DNA of 64,000 bases, taken from NCBI GenBank assembly GCA_015143295.1, contig CM026554.1:32873531-32937530 (forward strand). The letters are read 5' to 3'. Positions 1 through 9,297 of this stretch are shown in pieces (position 1 is the first letter of the stretch; every line of letters begins with the position of its first letter). The position numbers and the translations under genes were made by a program. The stretch comes from Tetracentron sinense (taxonomy: Eukaryota; Streptophyta; Magnoliopsida; Trochodendrales; Trochodendraceae). Under the pieces are notes generated by a model that did not search any database, had not been told where the DNA came from, and saw only the letters and a program-made list of their open reading frames with translations.

Positions 1-1235
1 ATTAATTTATCATTTTAGATTATTGAGTTGATATACTTTGAATTCATTACTATAATCAATATATACATATTTTTCTCTTTTTACATCAAACCGGCATATG
101 TGGCCTACAAAAATGAGGCTTTTTTCTTCTCTAGAGCCCAAGGGGCAGGTTGGGCTTGATTTTATAAAGCATGCACACTTAAGGGCCAAGTCTGTTAGAG
201 ACCATGTAGAGCCCATTCTAGCCCTCATGCTTATACATATACAAGCATACAAAGTTCTCAAACCTGCCAATAGCCCAACGGTACTCATATTGTTATCGGA
301 AGAAAGAGAGAGAGAGAACGATTTGAATTTGTACTGTTGTACACATACAGACACAGAGCGCTACTTGAACTCAAACCCGAGCTATGTTAGGGTTAACCTG
401 AATTCAGCCTGAACTTTGTTTCGTGCCAGAAACAAAGCTCAGTCCAAACCCAAACCTGTTGAAACCCTTCCTAGCCCACTCTTAATTTAAACTCCATTGA
501 GTGGGCTTTGTGTATGTGAAGCCCAGCCCAATAAGCTAACACATTTTTTTAAAACAATAGAGCCGATATATGGGTACTTCCAAATATACTTCCTAATCCT
601 AATTGTATATAACCAACTATTAAGGGTCAGGATATAGTTTGGTTTATTTTGTCTTTTCTAATGCCACATTATTTCTAATCCTAACCGTTTAATAGTTGAG
701 TTAAATGGTTAGGATTTGAGAGTATAGTTGGGAGTACCCATACTAATTTTAGATAATAATCAAATGAAAATAATTAATTTTTAAAAAGTAGTAATAACTA
801 ATAACGTACTGAGTATATAAATGTAGACTCGTAAGCTTCTCCCGTTGTAACCGGTTTTGTCAAAATCGGTTACACCCCCTTACGTGGCCACGTGTCCTTT
901 TTGACACTCTTTAACTGTGGTTAAGATTCACCCACATCTATCGATTACTTTTGTAATTAAAGAACACACTTATCATAAAAGTGTGTTCAATATGACTGGA
1001 GGAGGAGGGGTGCTTATGCTTTAACCGTTTACTTGTAGAAACAGGTGATTAGTGGAAGCCATTTTTTTTGTCTTTTTAATAGATTGGTAAATGAGCCCAG
1101 ACGGCCAGCTAAATCCGTACCCGACTCAATTATAATAGGGACCCGAGGGATGGATCTACACAGTCAACCCAACTCGTCAATAAATCGGACGGGCTTAAGG
1201 CTTGGATGACGGTGTCGGCCTATTATCAAACAATG
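1..1235. other. AT-rich stretch without a recognised gene
   Basis: No reading frame here has recognisable domains. The one structured piece is around 845-960, which matches one arm of the hairpin MITE family seen many times up to 7.4 kb: a stretch reading as 'TTAACTGTGGTTAAG' followed by a CACCCAC block, preceded by a CACGTGTCC block. If the minus-strand exon at 2176-2376 belongs to a live gene, this stretch would lie in its first intron or beyond. Confidence 0.5.
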
Positions 1236-1981
1236 TCTGCAAATTCTCTCAAGTTGCAACCGGACTCCATCGAGTCTCAGTTATGTCTCCGAGGTTGTCA
1301 TGTGTCCTTATTGACAGCTCTTAATTGTGGTTTAGAATCACCCACCCTTACGGTTCACCCACTTATCCTTGGTTTTTAGTTTTTTTAAAAATCAATTTTT
1401 TTAATCCTAGTTAAAATTTTGGGAAATGCTATTGAGACCTCAAAAGAGCCGAGACTTCCAAGACCGTGCATGGATGTACGGGGATTGCAGGTGGGGCCTA
1501 TCATGTGGACGTGGGCCCTACCTGAAATCTCGTGCATGCATGAACGGTCTCGGTGGTCTCGGCCCTTCTGTGGTCTCAGTAGCAAAGTCCTAAAATTTAA
1601 TTACTCCTACGTTAAATTTTTTCGATATTCTTCTAAAAGAGCAATAGTTCGACGGCCGAGGAGCGAACTATTGCTCCTCGCACTCACAAAGCTAACCTGT
1701 CGTGAACTCAGATTAATTTTTAACCTCAAGTTGAATTTTTCTTAGTTATTTTTTTAAAACAAAAGGGTAGATAGGTGATCAGCTCTAGGGGTTAGTAAGC
1801 CTTAACCACAATTAAAGGGAGTTAAAAAGATGACACGTGGCATGAAAATGGATCCAAGATACCCCTCCTCGCGTCACCAACCAAGGAGGTGATTATTTTT
1901 CCTTATGAAAAACCAAAGGAGCACGTGGCAACCACAGGGGGACAACTGTACTCCAAGGAGTCCTGTTACAAATTGAGAGAA
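1236..1981. repeat. Fold-back DNA element with ~70-bp inverted ends
   Basis: The left end near 1236 (AAATTCTCTCAAGTTGCAAC, then GGACTCC and a GGTTGTCATGTG block) reappears inverted near 1905-1981 (GTTACAAATTGAGAGAATTT preceded by a CACGTGGCAACC block). The interior also holds a fragment of the TTAAC..GTTAAG MITE family on each side and a separate 171-bp MITE at 1420-1590. No coding sequence was recognised, so this looks like a non-autonomous DNA transposon or composite of two. The exact ends are approximate. Confidence 0.5.
1420..1590. mobile_element. 171-bp palindromic MITE with 8-bp target duplication
   Basis: The left half, from TGGGAAATGCTATTGAGACC, pairs with the inverted right half, GGTCTCAGTAGCAAAGTCC, over about 80 bp with mismatches. 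The element can therefore fold into one long hairpin. It is flanked by identical 8-bp repeats TAAAATTT (1412-1419 and 1591-1598). An 8-bp duplication is typical of hAT or, less often, Mutator-type transposases acting in trans. It sits inside the larger fold-back element at 1236-1981 and is therefore younger. Confidence 0.7.
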
Positions 1982-2175
1982 TTTCGAGTCTATTATACAA
2001 ATGAGTATGGAAATGCCTCTCAGGAGATATATCAATTAACTACGAACAGAGCTCCAGTTGAAAGTTAACCGGCCAAAATATTACGTGGCAAGAAATGCAG
2101 AAGTGAAGAAATCACCCAGATCATTTGCTAAACATAAACAAAAGACAGTGAGAGGTAAAAGAGAGAGAAACTCAC

Positions 2176-2376
2176 AGAAGAAGCGTTGGTGTGGAAAGAG
2201 GATACGTCGTCGTTGAATCTGGAGGAGCGAGGGAGAACTTGGAAGGGATATACGTCCTTGTAGTTGTAGAGAACCACACATGATAATGCAGTGGCCCCCA
2301 ATATGAGGGCAAGCTTCAGAATCCGGCGGAGGAGAGCACCTGAATCCGGCCCCTTTTCCGCTTTGTAGCCGATCAT
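2176..2376 (-). CDS. First exon of an unidentified type II membrane protein
   Basis: The 67-codon open exon starts with ATG at 2376 and ends exactly at a codon boundary before a strong splice donor (GTGAGT at 2175-2170). The protein starts MIGYKAEKGPDSG, has a basic LLRR, then a hydrophobic segment at about residues 19-37 (LKLALILGATALSCVVLY), then a polar stretch ending NASS. A short cytosolic tail, one membrane anchor and an outside or lumenal region would fit a Golgi-type II protein. I do not recognise the family. No later exon was found in the 2.17 kb left of it, so the rest lies outside the window, or the exon is a stranded fragment. GC-richer codon use than the surroundings and the clean donor argue that it is, or recently was, real coding sequence. 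Confidence 0.5.
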
Positions 2377-2399
2377 CTTCGTCCCCTTAGGGGGGCCAG

Positions 2400-2470
2400 A
2401 TGAACTGGTGAGTATTTAAGAGGGGAGTGTTTGACCAATAAGGTACAACCAGCCTTAGGTTTTTAAATGG
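2400..2470 (-). promoter_or_regulatory. Candidate core promoter of the 2376 exon
   Basis: On the minus strand, 25-70 bases upstream of the ATG, there is an ATTGG (inverted CCAAT) at about 2433-2437 and an AT-rich TTAAATA block at about 2412-2418 that could act as a TATA-like box. A related copy of this block, including 19 identical bases, lies at about 30,851-30,869, far from any host gene. Confidence 0.35.
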
Positions 2471-2630
2471 ATTTCTTGGCTACTTTATTTGGATTTCGTG
2501 GGTTTGCCTATCACGCTCTTCATTTATTTATTAAAACGACGGGGGACGAATTAGAAGAGTTCTTCAATTCCTGAGAAAATCTGATGAGGACATTTAAGAG
2601 AAGCTTCGGTTGCTTTGTCCTTTCGGGAGC

Positions 2631-2981
2631 CAAATCATCTCCGGTGATGACTAGATTTGGCAAATCGGTTATCACCCCTAGAGGTCGTCATGTGTCTCCT
2701 TTGACACCCCTTAACCGTGGGTAAGGTTCACCCACCCATTGTTGGTATTTTTTTAAATATTGATTCTTTTTTTAAAATTAAAAAACTGTTTTTAATATTA
2801 AAAAAACTCTAAAAACAGTTTTTTAATTTTAAAAAAAGAATTAATATTTTTAAAAAACCAAAAATGGGTGGGTGAACCTTACCCACGGTTAAGGGGTGTC
2901 AAAGGAGACACATGGCGACCTCTAGGGGTGATAACTGGATAACCGGATTTGCCAAATCCAATTATCACCGCAGATGATTTT
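2631..2981. mobile_element. Full-length ~350-bp hairpin MITE
   Basis: The two halves are near-perfect inverted copies. The left arm reads AAATCATCTCCGGTGATGA, then GATTTGGCAAATC, then a CATGTGTCTCC and TTAACCGTGGGTAAG block. The right arm gives the same blocks inverted, ending GCAGATGATTT. The centre is A/T rich. Arms of about 170 bp with little divergence suggest that this is the youngest copy of a family also seen, more decayed, at several other places in the first 7.4 kb. It has no coding capacity. Clear target duplications were not found. Confidence 0.75.
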
Positions 2982-3129
2982 ATTTTATTTATTTATTTTT
3001 ATTTTTTTGTTCCCTATCACCGTAGAGGATTTGACACCTTTCTAAAAAATGCTTTCTGTCGGATAGAGACTGTCGTATTTCGGTTCAGCTGTAGCCTACA
3101 GCCGCCTGTTCGTCCCAATTGGCTACGGA

Positions 3130-3229
3130 GTCCGATCTAGAATCCAACGGTGCCAATGCGTCCGGCATGGCATGCATTAAAATAATGGGTCCCACTGGGT
3201 GCCTTGAGTCATTGGATTCTCGATCGGAC
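3130..3229. mobile_element. 100-bp MITE, copy 1
   Basis: The ends are inverted repeats of about 20 bp: GTCCGATCTAGAATCCAACG at the left and CATTGGATTCTCGATCGGAC at the right. The interior is short and GC-richer, with no frame of interest. A second copy lies at 4510-4609 inside a duplicated block. Confidence 0.6.
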
Positions 3230-3447
3230 GAACGGCACTGCACCTCTATAGAGCACATACATTCATAACCCATTGTTTTTGGTACAATAACCATAGGGGA
3301 TTGCTAGTGTTTTAATGACACTTGGTACACGTAAGTTGGTGGTCCCACTTAGATTGTCTTCTATGCAGGGGAGCCAGGAAAATTTCTTGGAGGGCCGAAT
3401 TACAGGGATAAAAAAATTAATTGATTTGAGGGTATGGAACTGGGGTG

Positions 3448-3622
3448 TTTTTTTTTTTGGTATGAGACACACGGTTAGGCCGTAACCCGGTTAGGTGTTA
3501 GTATCTATTTTGAGTCAGTGGGTGGGTGGAGAGTATATACAAACTCCCACCCTCTCGGGAAGGGAACCCCGAACCTCTGCCTTAAACAGGGGATATACTA
3601 CCACTGGGCTATGCCCATGGTG
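3448..3622 (-). mobile_element. tRNA-derived SINE
   Basis: Read on the minus strand, this begins CACCATGGGCATAGCCCAGT and carries an A-box (TAGCCCAGTGG, plus positions 3611-3601) and a B-box-like GGTTCGGGGTTC (3575-3564), spaced as in a tRNA gene. It ends in a run of 11 A (T run at 3448-3458). These are the pol III internal promoter and tail of a tRNA-derived SINE. The paralogous block at 4510-5128 lacks this insert, giving an empty site. Flanks GGAACTGGGGTG and GTAACTTGGGG look like an imperfect target duplication. No intact tRNA cloverleaf is present, so it is not a tRNA gene. Confidence 0.65.
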
Positions 3623-4509
3623 TGTAACTTGGGGGTTTCATGTGTCTCTATTGATATCTCTTTAACAATAGTTAAAATTCATCTACATATCCTTGGCTTT
3701 TAAAAAAGTTATCATTTTTTTTTCAAACCCTAGCTAAAATTTACTACCTCTTAAGGTTAAAAAATTTTTAATATTTTTTTTTACAAAAATACCAAAGATA
3801 AGTAGATGAACTTTAAGAAAGGGTGGATTTTAACCATAATTAAGGTGTGTCAATAGAAACTTGTGGCGACCTAAAGGGCATAACCCAAATCCATTAAAGG
3901 TCCACGTATATATATGACAAAAAATTTTGGGGCCACTACATAAATAAGACAATAAAAAGTTTGGGAGGCCCAAGTATACTAAAAAGATTAAGGGACAACC
4001 ATTTCATACCAAATCATAAGGAATTTCATAAAATTTGGTGGCTAGAATTTCCCGCTGCTTAGGTCATCTTTGAAAGGATTTGGAATTTGGATTAGCAACA
4101 GTCGCTGTAGCCCGAACTCTCAATAGAAAAGAAATTGTTTTGCCAATTGCACACGTCTCTATTTTTCTCTTTGGAAGTTTCATGGAGTTGGGTCAATAGC
4201 ATATCGAGAATAATACTCTCCTGCGGGAAGAGGAATATTGTTCCTCGCACTCACAAAACCATTTTTAACTGCCCTTAAACAAGTTTTACCCCTTTGTAAT
4301 TAAATTTTTATTTTTATTTTTATTTTCACACGGTAACTCTTGAATTTTAATCACCATTAAAGGGAGTTGAAAGGGCAAACATGGCAAAAAAAATTAGGGA
4401 GAGACATTTTTCTCTCCTTGCCCCAAAGAGTAAATTATTTTCCTTTGCATGTCTCCTACAACAGTAGCGCTTTATGTCCTTCTGGCTTTTTTTTTGGATT
4501 GTGATCGCC

Positions 4510-5128
4510 GTCCGATCGAGAATCCAACGGTGCCAATGCATCCAGCTTGTCATGCATTAAAATAATGGGTCGCACTGGGTGCCTTGAGTCATTGGATTCT
4601 CGATCGGATGAACTGCACTGCAGCACCTATCGAGCACATACAATCATAACCCATTGTTTTTGGTACAACAGCCATAGGGGATTGTTAGTGTTTTAATGAC
4701 ACTTGGTGCACGTAAGTTGGTCATCCCACTTAGGTGGTCTTCCATGCAGGGAGCCAGGAAAATTTCATTGGGGGGGAATTACACGTATAAAAAATTTAAT
4801 GTATTTAAGAGTATGGAATTTGGGGTTTCATGTGTCCCTAAAATTAATGGATTTGAGGGTATGGAACTTGGGGGTTTCATGTGTCCCTATTGATACCTCT
4901 TAACTATGATTAAGATTTACCCACCTATCTTTGGCTTTTAAAAAAAATATCAAATTTTTTTCGAATCCTAGCTAAAATTCACTACCTCCTAAGGTTAAAA
5001 AAATTTTAATATTTTTTTTCTAGAAATTAAGGATAAGTAGATGAACTCTAAGAGTGGGAGTGGGTGAATTTTAACAATAATTAAGGTGTGTCAATAGAGA
5101 CTTGTGACGACCTAAAAGGTATAACTAG
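4510..5128. repeat. Duplicated block, copy 2 (no SINE)
   Basis: This is the second copy of the block at 3130-3900. It includes its own 100-bp MITE (4510-4609) and the decayed hairpin MITE (about 4858-5128). It lacks the SINE but holds a short local duplication near 4815-4880 (GGAATTTGGGGTTTCATGTG and GGAACTTGGGGGTTTCATGT). Confidence 0.65.
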
Positions 5129-5734
5129 ACTCTATTTAAGAGCCCATTATATACATGACAAAAATATTGGGTGGCATATATAAGACAAAATTTGGGAGGG
5201 CCAATTATACTAAAAGGGCCCACCATTTCATACCAAATCATGAAGGACATATGAACAATTTCTGCCTTCAAATTAAGGGCAAGTGCACCATTTCATACCA
5301 AATCATGATGGACATATGGACAATTTCTGCCTTCAGATTAAGGGCACTGCACCTGCTTGCAATACATATGGACATCACTTCTTGAACAATTTCTTCCCTG
5401 ACTACTCACAAGATTTAGGGGCTGTCAAAAAGCCGAACTTAAGCAGGATAAAATAACTCGTCGTGCCAAAGCGAGATGATCGAGCGCCATCACCTGGTCG
5501 CCCATGTCGTCATTTCCAAGCAGTATGTGCATGGGCTCGTTTAATGAAAGAGTGAAACCTGAGCAAGAGGTAGTTCAATTGGCTCAGCTCGGCTCAAGGG
5601 TGGAGCCAAGAATTTTTCATTGTAGCCGAAATACATGTATAAGCGTATCAAGCTTGAGGGTCTGGGGCGTAGCCCTTGAGGAAAAAAAAATTTGGGTTCT
5701 TAGTTTTTTTTGAGAAATTTTGTTCCCCGATTAT

Positions 5735-5945
5735 GCCCTTGAGGTTTGCCATGTGTCCATATTGATAGCCCTTAACTATGGTTAAGATTCACCAATCAAG
5801 CCTTGGTTTAAAAAAACAAATCAAAACAAAAAAATTTCAATATTTTTTTCTACAAACCAAAAATAATAAGTAGGTGAAGAGTAAGTGACCATAATTAAGG
5901 GATCTCAATAGAGACATGTGGCAATGGCATAATTGGACTCCAACG
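5735..5945. mobile_element. Decayed hairpin MITE of the TTAAC..GTTAAG family
   Basis: The left arm holds TTGCCATGTGTCCATATTGA and TTAACTATGGTTAAGATTC. The right arm holds the inverse blocks GACCATAATTAAGG and AGACATGTGGCAATG. It is shorter and more diverged than the full-length copy at 2631-2981. The flanks from 5129 to 6106 show nothing else recognisable. Confidence 0.5.
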
Positions 5946-6106
5946 AATCCACTCAACTTGTCGAATAAACTTAATTAGCACTAAAGATACACAACAATTG
6001 GCCCACTATATATGACAAAAAAAAATTAGGGATAAGACAAATAATTTGGGCGGGCCAATTATATTACTTAATTTTTTTTAATGGTGGGGCCCACTGTTGA
6101 CTTCTA

Positions 6107-6510
6107 CATTACCAAAGAATTCAAAAAAAGAAATTGGGGTCCCACCGACTCGGCTCAATTAATTTTATATAATACATGGTGTTACGTGCACCCTATCATT
6201 TAATGAGTATACACCATAATTTTTTTTTAAAAAAAGAGCGGATCTTTAATATTTTCACCATCCCAATCAGCAGGGGCGGAACCACATGGGGCCTAGGGGC
6301 TGTAACGCGACATTACCAAAGAATTCAAAAAAAGAAATTGGGGTCCCACCGACTCGGCTCAATTAATTTTATATAATACATGGTGTTACGTGCACCCTAT
6401 CATTTAATGAGTATACACCATAATTTTTTTTAAAAAAAAGAGCGGATCTTTAATATTTTCACCATCCCAATCAGCAGGGGCGGAACCACATGGGGCCTAG
6501 GGGCTGTAAC
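6107..6510. repeat. Two tandem copies of a 204-bp unit
   Basis: Copies at 6107-6310 and 6311-6510 are almost identical, differing mainly in the lengths of the T and A runs. Each holds the target site and the first ~36 bases of the hAT-like element that starts at 6475. The duplication therefore happened after that element landed, and recently, or it is an assembly artefact. Confidence 0.8.
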
Positions 6511-7011
6511 CCCCCCCCCCCCCCCCCCCCCCCGGCGGCGCCGAAAAAACAAATTGTACAGTGTTAACATAGGCGTACCCGAGGAGAACCAAAGCCGGGT
6601 GACAATGGGGGCTCTAAACCCAATCATACCACCAAGGCAATGACTGAAGGCAAAGACAAGGGAATACTCACACCACCCATGCAAACACACACACACACCA
6701 CATGCAAACTTTTGAGGAGAGAAAAATTAATAAATTTACACTTATATTATTTAATTTACGAGGGTGTAGGCATGAGAATTATTTAGTTTAAGATGGCCTA
6801 ACGATGAGGAAGTGAACTGTTGCCCCTAACTCTAGAAATATATATTATTTACAAATGAACAAAGAGATGAGATGGCCCACAAACTTGACCCTAAATAAAT
6901 TTTGTGAGATGGCCCACAAACTTGGCCCTAAATAAATTTTGGGGCCTACACCCCAAACCCTCACACCTCATTTTTAGCCCCTCCTAGAAGAAAATCCTGA
7001 CTCCACCCCTG
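6475..7011. mobile_element. Non-autonomous hAT-like element, 537 bp
   Basis: The ends are inverted: CAGGGGCGGA at the left and TCCACCCCTG at the right. They are flanked by an imperfect 8-bp target duplication, CCAATCAG (6467-6474) and CCAGTCAG (7012-7019). The interior has no transposase; it holds a run of 24 C at 6510-6533 and a short repeated GATGGCCCACAAACTTG. A related end, also followed by a C run, occurs inverted at about 47,252-47,299. Confidence 0.6.
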
Positions 7012-7090
7012 CCAGTCAGTATCTTAACAATTTTTGTAGTCTCACCCCCACATAAAAATAAAAATAAAAAAGTGCACGCGTCTCCTGACA

Positions 7091-7230
7091 CAAGACTACA
7101 TAGTCTAATAGTCTAATGCGTGGTGTGCTAATCACTACCCTTCTATCTAAATTTAAGGTCTCAATTTTACAAAATCAATAAATTATGGGTAGTGATTAGT
7201 GCACCACACATTAGACTATGTAGTCTAATG
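7091..7230. mobile_element. Short fold-back element
   Basis: The left arm (GACTACATAGTCTAAT, then GTGGTGTGCTAATCACTACC) pairs with the inverted right arm (GGGTAGTGATTAGTGCACCA, then ATTAGACTATGTAGTC). The loop is about 45 bp. A loose single arm recurs near 7400-7425. No coding sequence is present. Confidence 0.55.
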
Positions 7231-7235
7231 CCATG

Positions 7236-7400
7236 GCCACATGTCCCTTTTAACACTCCCTTAACTATGATTAAGAAAATTAAAATTAATATTTTTGTTT
7301 TATTACTTTTAAAATCAAGGTTAGATTGCTTAACCTTAGGAGTGAGTGAATCTTAACCACAGTTGATGTTTGGTAAAGAGGAGGGCAAGGACCAATGAAG
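7236..7400. mobile_element. Decayed hairpin MITE fragment
   Basis: This carries the block CATGGCCACATGTCCC plus TTAACTATGATTAAG, and then the inverted block GTGAATCTTAACCACAG, which place it in the same family as 2631-2981. It is partly overwritten by the fold-back element to its left. Confidence 0.4.
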
Positions 7401-7621
7401 ACTGCACATTAGACTACATAGTATACTGCGGCAGTAAGCTAAGGAGTCGTTTGGATACACTTCCATTTTTCTGTTTTTATTTTATGTTTTTAAAAACTGA
7501 AACGACTTTCTGTTTCTAATTTTTTTTAAGCAAGAAATACGTTTGGCATTACTAACTGTTACGTATTTCAAAAAAAAGAAAACAAAAAAAAACGTGTTTG
7601 GTAAATATGATTAAATAATTT

Positions 7622-8232
7622 CATTCAATGGTGGTAATGGTGGGTGGTGGTGGTGGTGGTGGAGATGGGTGTTGTAGTGTGGTGGTGATGTGGAGGTGTG
7701 TAGTGGGTGGTTGGTGGTGGTGGTGGTGGTGTGTGTGACGGTGGTAGAGATGGTGGTGGGTGGTGGTGGTGGTGGTGTAGTGTGGTTATGGTGGTGGAGG
7801 TGTGTAGTGGTGGTTGTCATAGTGAGGGTGGTGGTGGTTGTGGTAGTGAGGGGGATGGTGGTGGTGGTGATGGTGATGGTGGTGGTGGTGGTTGTGGTGG
7901 TGGTGGGTGGTAGTGATGTAGTGTGGTGTTGTGTGGAGGTGCGTAGTGGGTGTGGGTGTGGGTGGTGTGGTGGTGGTAGTGATGTGGTGGGTGGTGGTGT
8001 AGTGTGGTGATGGGTGGTAGTGATGGGTGGTGTGGAGGTGCATAGTGGGTAGTGGTGTGGAGGTGCGTAGTGGATGGTGGTGTGGTGGTTGTGGTAGTGA
8101 GGGTGTTGGTGGTGGTTGGTGGTGGAGGTGGTCGTGGTCGTGGTCGTGGTAGTGAGGGTGGTGGTGTGGTGTGGTGTGGTGTGGTGTGGTGGGTGAGTGG
8201 GTGGGTGGGTGGGTGGGTGAGTGGGTGGGGTT
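7622..8232. repeat. 600-bp TGG/GTG-rich microsatellite tract
   Basis: The strand is almost free of C and built from GGT, GTGGT and GTGTA units with short variant blocks such as GTGTAGTGTGG and GTCGTGGTCG. Long open frames rich in His, Pro and Thr, or in Val and Gly, occur here on both strands. They are by-products of the repeat and are not genes. Confidence 0.85.
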
Positions 8233-9009
8233 GTCAAAGGGCAGGGCCTGGGTCAACCCTAGCCCTACCCTTCCCTATAAGAGTAGGGTCCTAGCCCTTC
8301 AAGGGCCGGGATTGATTGGGCCCTAGCCCTGCCCTCAAGAGTTAGGGCATGGCCAAATGATAGAAAGAAAGAACTGGATTTTTTTTGTGATTTGAGATGA
8401 CGAGATTTTTTTTTCTACACTGACTGTCAACCTGAAATGGAAATGGATACCCTCCTCTTTTATCCGGACTTGGGACCGACATTATAACAAAAAGAGCAAT
8501 GACACAATTAATTTTTTTTTCCTTGTCAGTGACAAGCATACATGATAGAATAAAACAAAGTAAAACTATATAGAACAAAATTTATAAATCAAAATCCTCT
8601 AAGCAGGAGGAGAGGAAAATGCGATTTCGCATACGAGATTAGGGTTAGGGTTCGTAACGAGTGTCGAGGCTTCGAGGGGTTTTATAACGATGGCCATGTG
8701 AAATTACTCATTTAACTCTACTATTAAAACGTTTGAAATGGTGAAATGAGTAATTTCATAACTATAATATATATATATATACTTTTATGGTTTATAAACC
8801 TTAGCTACCGTGTAGCAACTAAGGAGAAGGGCAAGGCTTTAAAGGGCAGGGTCGGGGTGAGCTCTAGACCAGCCCTCTAGAAGTAGGGCTTCCGGATTTT
8901 GAACCCTACCCAGCCCAAGGGCTGGGAAGGGCAAGGCTTCAGAGGGCTTTGGAGGGCAGGGCAGGGCAAGGCCGGGTACCCTTCTACGTGGGCTTTTTTG
9001 ACAGCCCTA
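8229..9009. repeat. GGGC-rich repeat with possible hAT-like ends
   Basis: The left edge has GGTTGTCAAAGGGCAGGGC and the right edge ends TTTTTTGACAGCCCTAG. Both contain the TGTCAAA core common at hAT-type ends. Between them are many AGGGC / GCCCT units. The middle (8350-8820) is AT rich with no gene. Target duplications are not clear because the left flank is microsatellite. Confidence 0.35.
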
Positions 9010-9256
9010 GTGATGGGTCCTTGTTTTCTATTCTTGTTTTCTACTTTCAAAAATAGAGGTAACAGAAATTTTATGATACCTTGATTTTCGAAAATTTTGT
9101 TCAGAAATTTTTGTTACTAATTTTTAAAAACAGAAAATAGAAACAATGACGAATCTTCACCGTTATAACAATTCTAACGGTGGTCAAAACCATGGCTGTT
9201 TTTTATATTTTTTAATTACTTTATAATTTTTAATGTCAAAATATCAAGTACTAGAC

Positions 9257-9257
<1 letters not shown>

Positions 9258-9287
<30 letters not shown>

Positions 9288-9297
9288 TGCTTGGTAA
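9258..9297. repeat. Run of 40 C
   Basis: This is an uninterrupted homopolymer of about 40 C between ordinary AT-rich DNA and the complex sequence that starts at 9298. Its length is hard for any sequencer, so the exact count is unreliable. The minus strand could form G-quadruplexes. Confidence 0.9.

Larger units (their letters stand above)
3130..3900. repeat. Duplicated block, copy 1 (with SINE)
   Basis: This block matches 4510-5128 at roughly 90% by eye over the first 340 bp: the MITE, then a shared stretch including CATTGTTTTTGGTACAA and TTTTAATGACACTTGGT. The match resumes after the SINE through a decayed hairpin MITE (about 3625-3895). The two copies lie in direct orientation about 1.38 kb apart. 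Confidence 0.65.
7443..9155. repeat. Possible outer fold-back element interrupted by repeats
   Basis: The left edge (GGAGTCGTTTGG, then TTTTTCTGTTTTTATTTT) and the right edge (TTTTTAAAAACAGAAAATAG, then AATGACGAATC) look like inverted ends of a MITE-type element rich in CTGTTTTT motifs. The interior was filled by a TGG-rich tract and a GGGC-rich repeat. The pairing is approximate, so this is only a suggestion. Confidence 0.3.

Noticed and set aside
1-412. Two overlapping ~105-codon frames on opposite strands
   Set aside because: No domain, no start context, no codon bias; likely chance.
3564-3611. A tRNA gene on the minus strand (A-box and B-box present)
   Set aside because: No acceptor stem or full cloverleaf, a poly-A tail follows, and the paralogous block lacks the piece. 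It fits a SINE.
6430-6696. Gly-rich 88-codon frame on the minus strand
   Set aside because: The Gly run is the C homopolymer of the hAT-like element.
7611-8294. Long open frames on both strands (His/Pro/Thr-rich and Val/Gly-rich)
   Set aside because: They are read from a TGG microsatellite; every frame is open because the repeat lacks stops. No domain and no gene signals.
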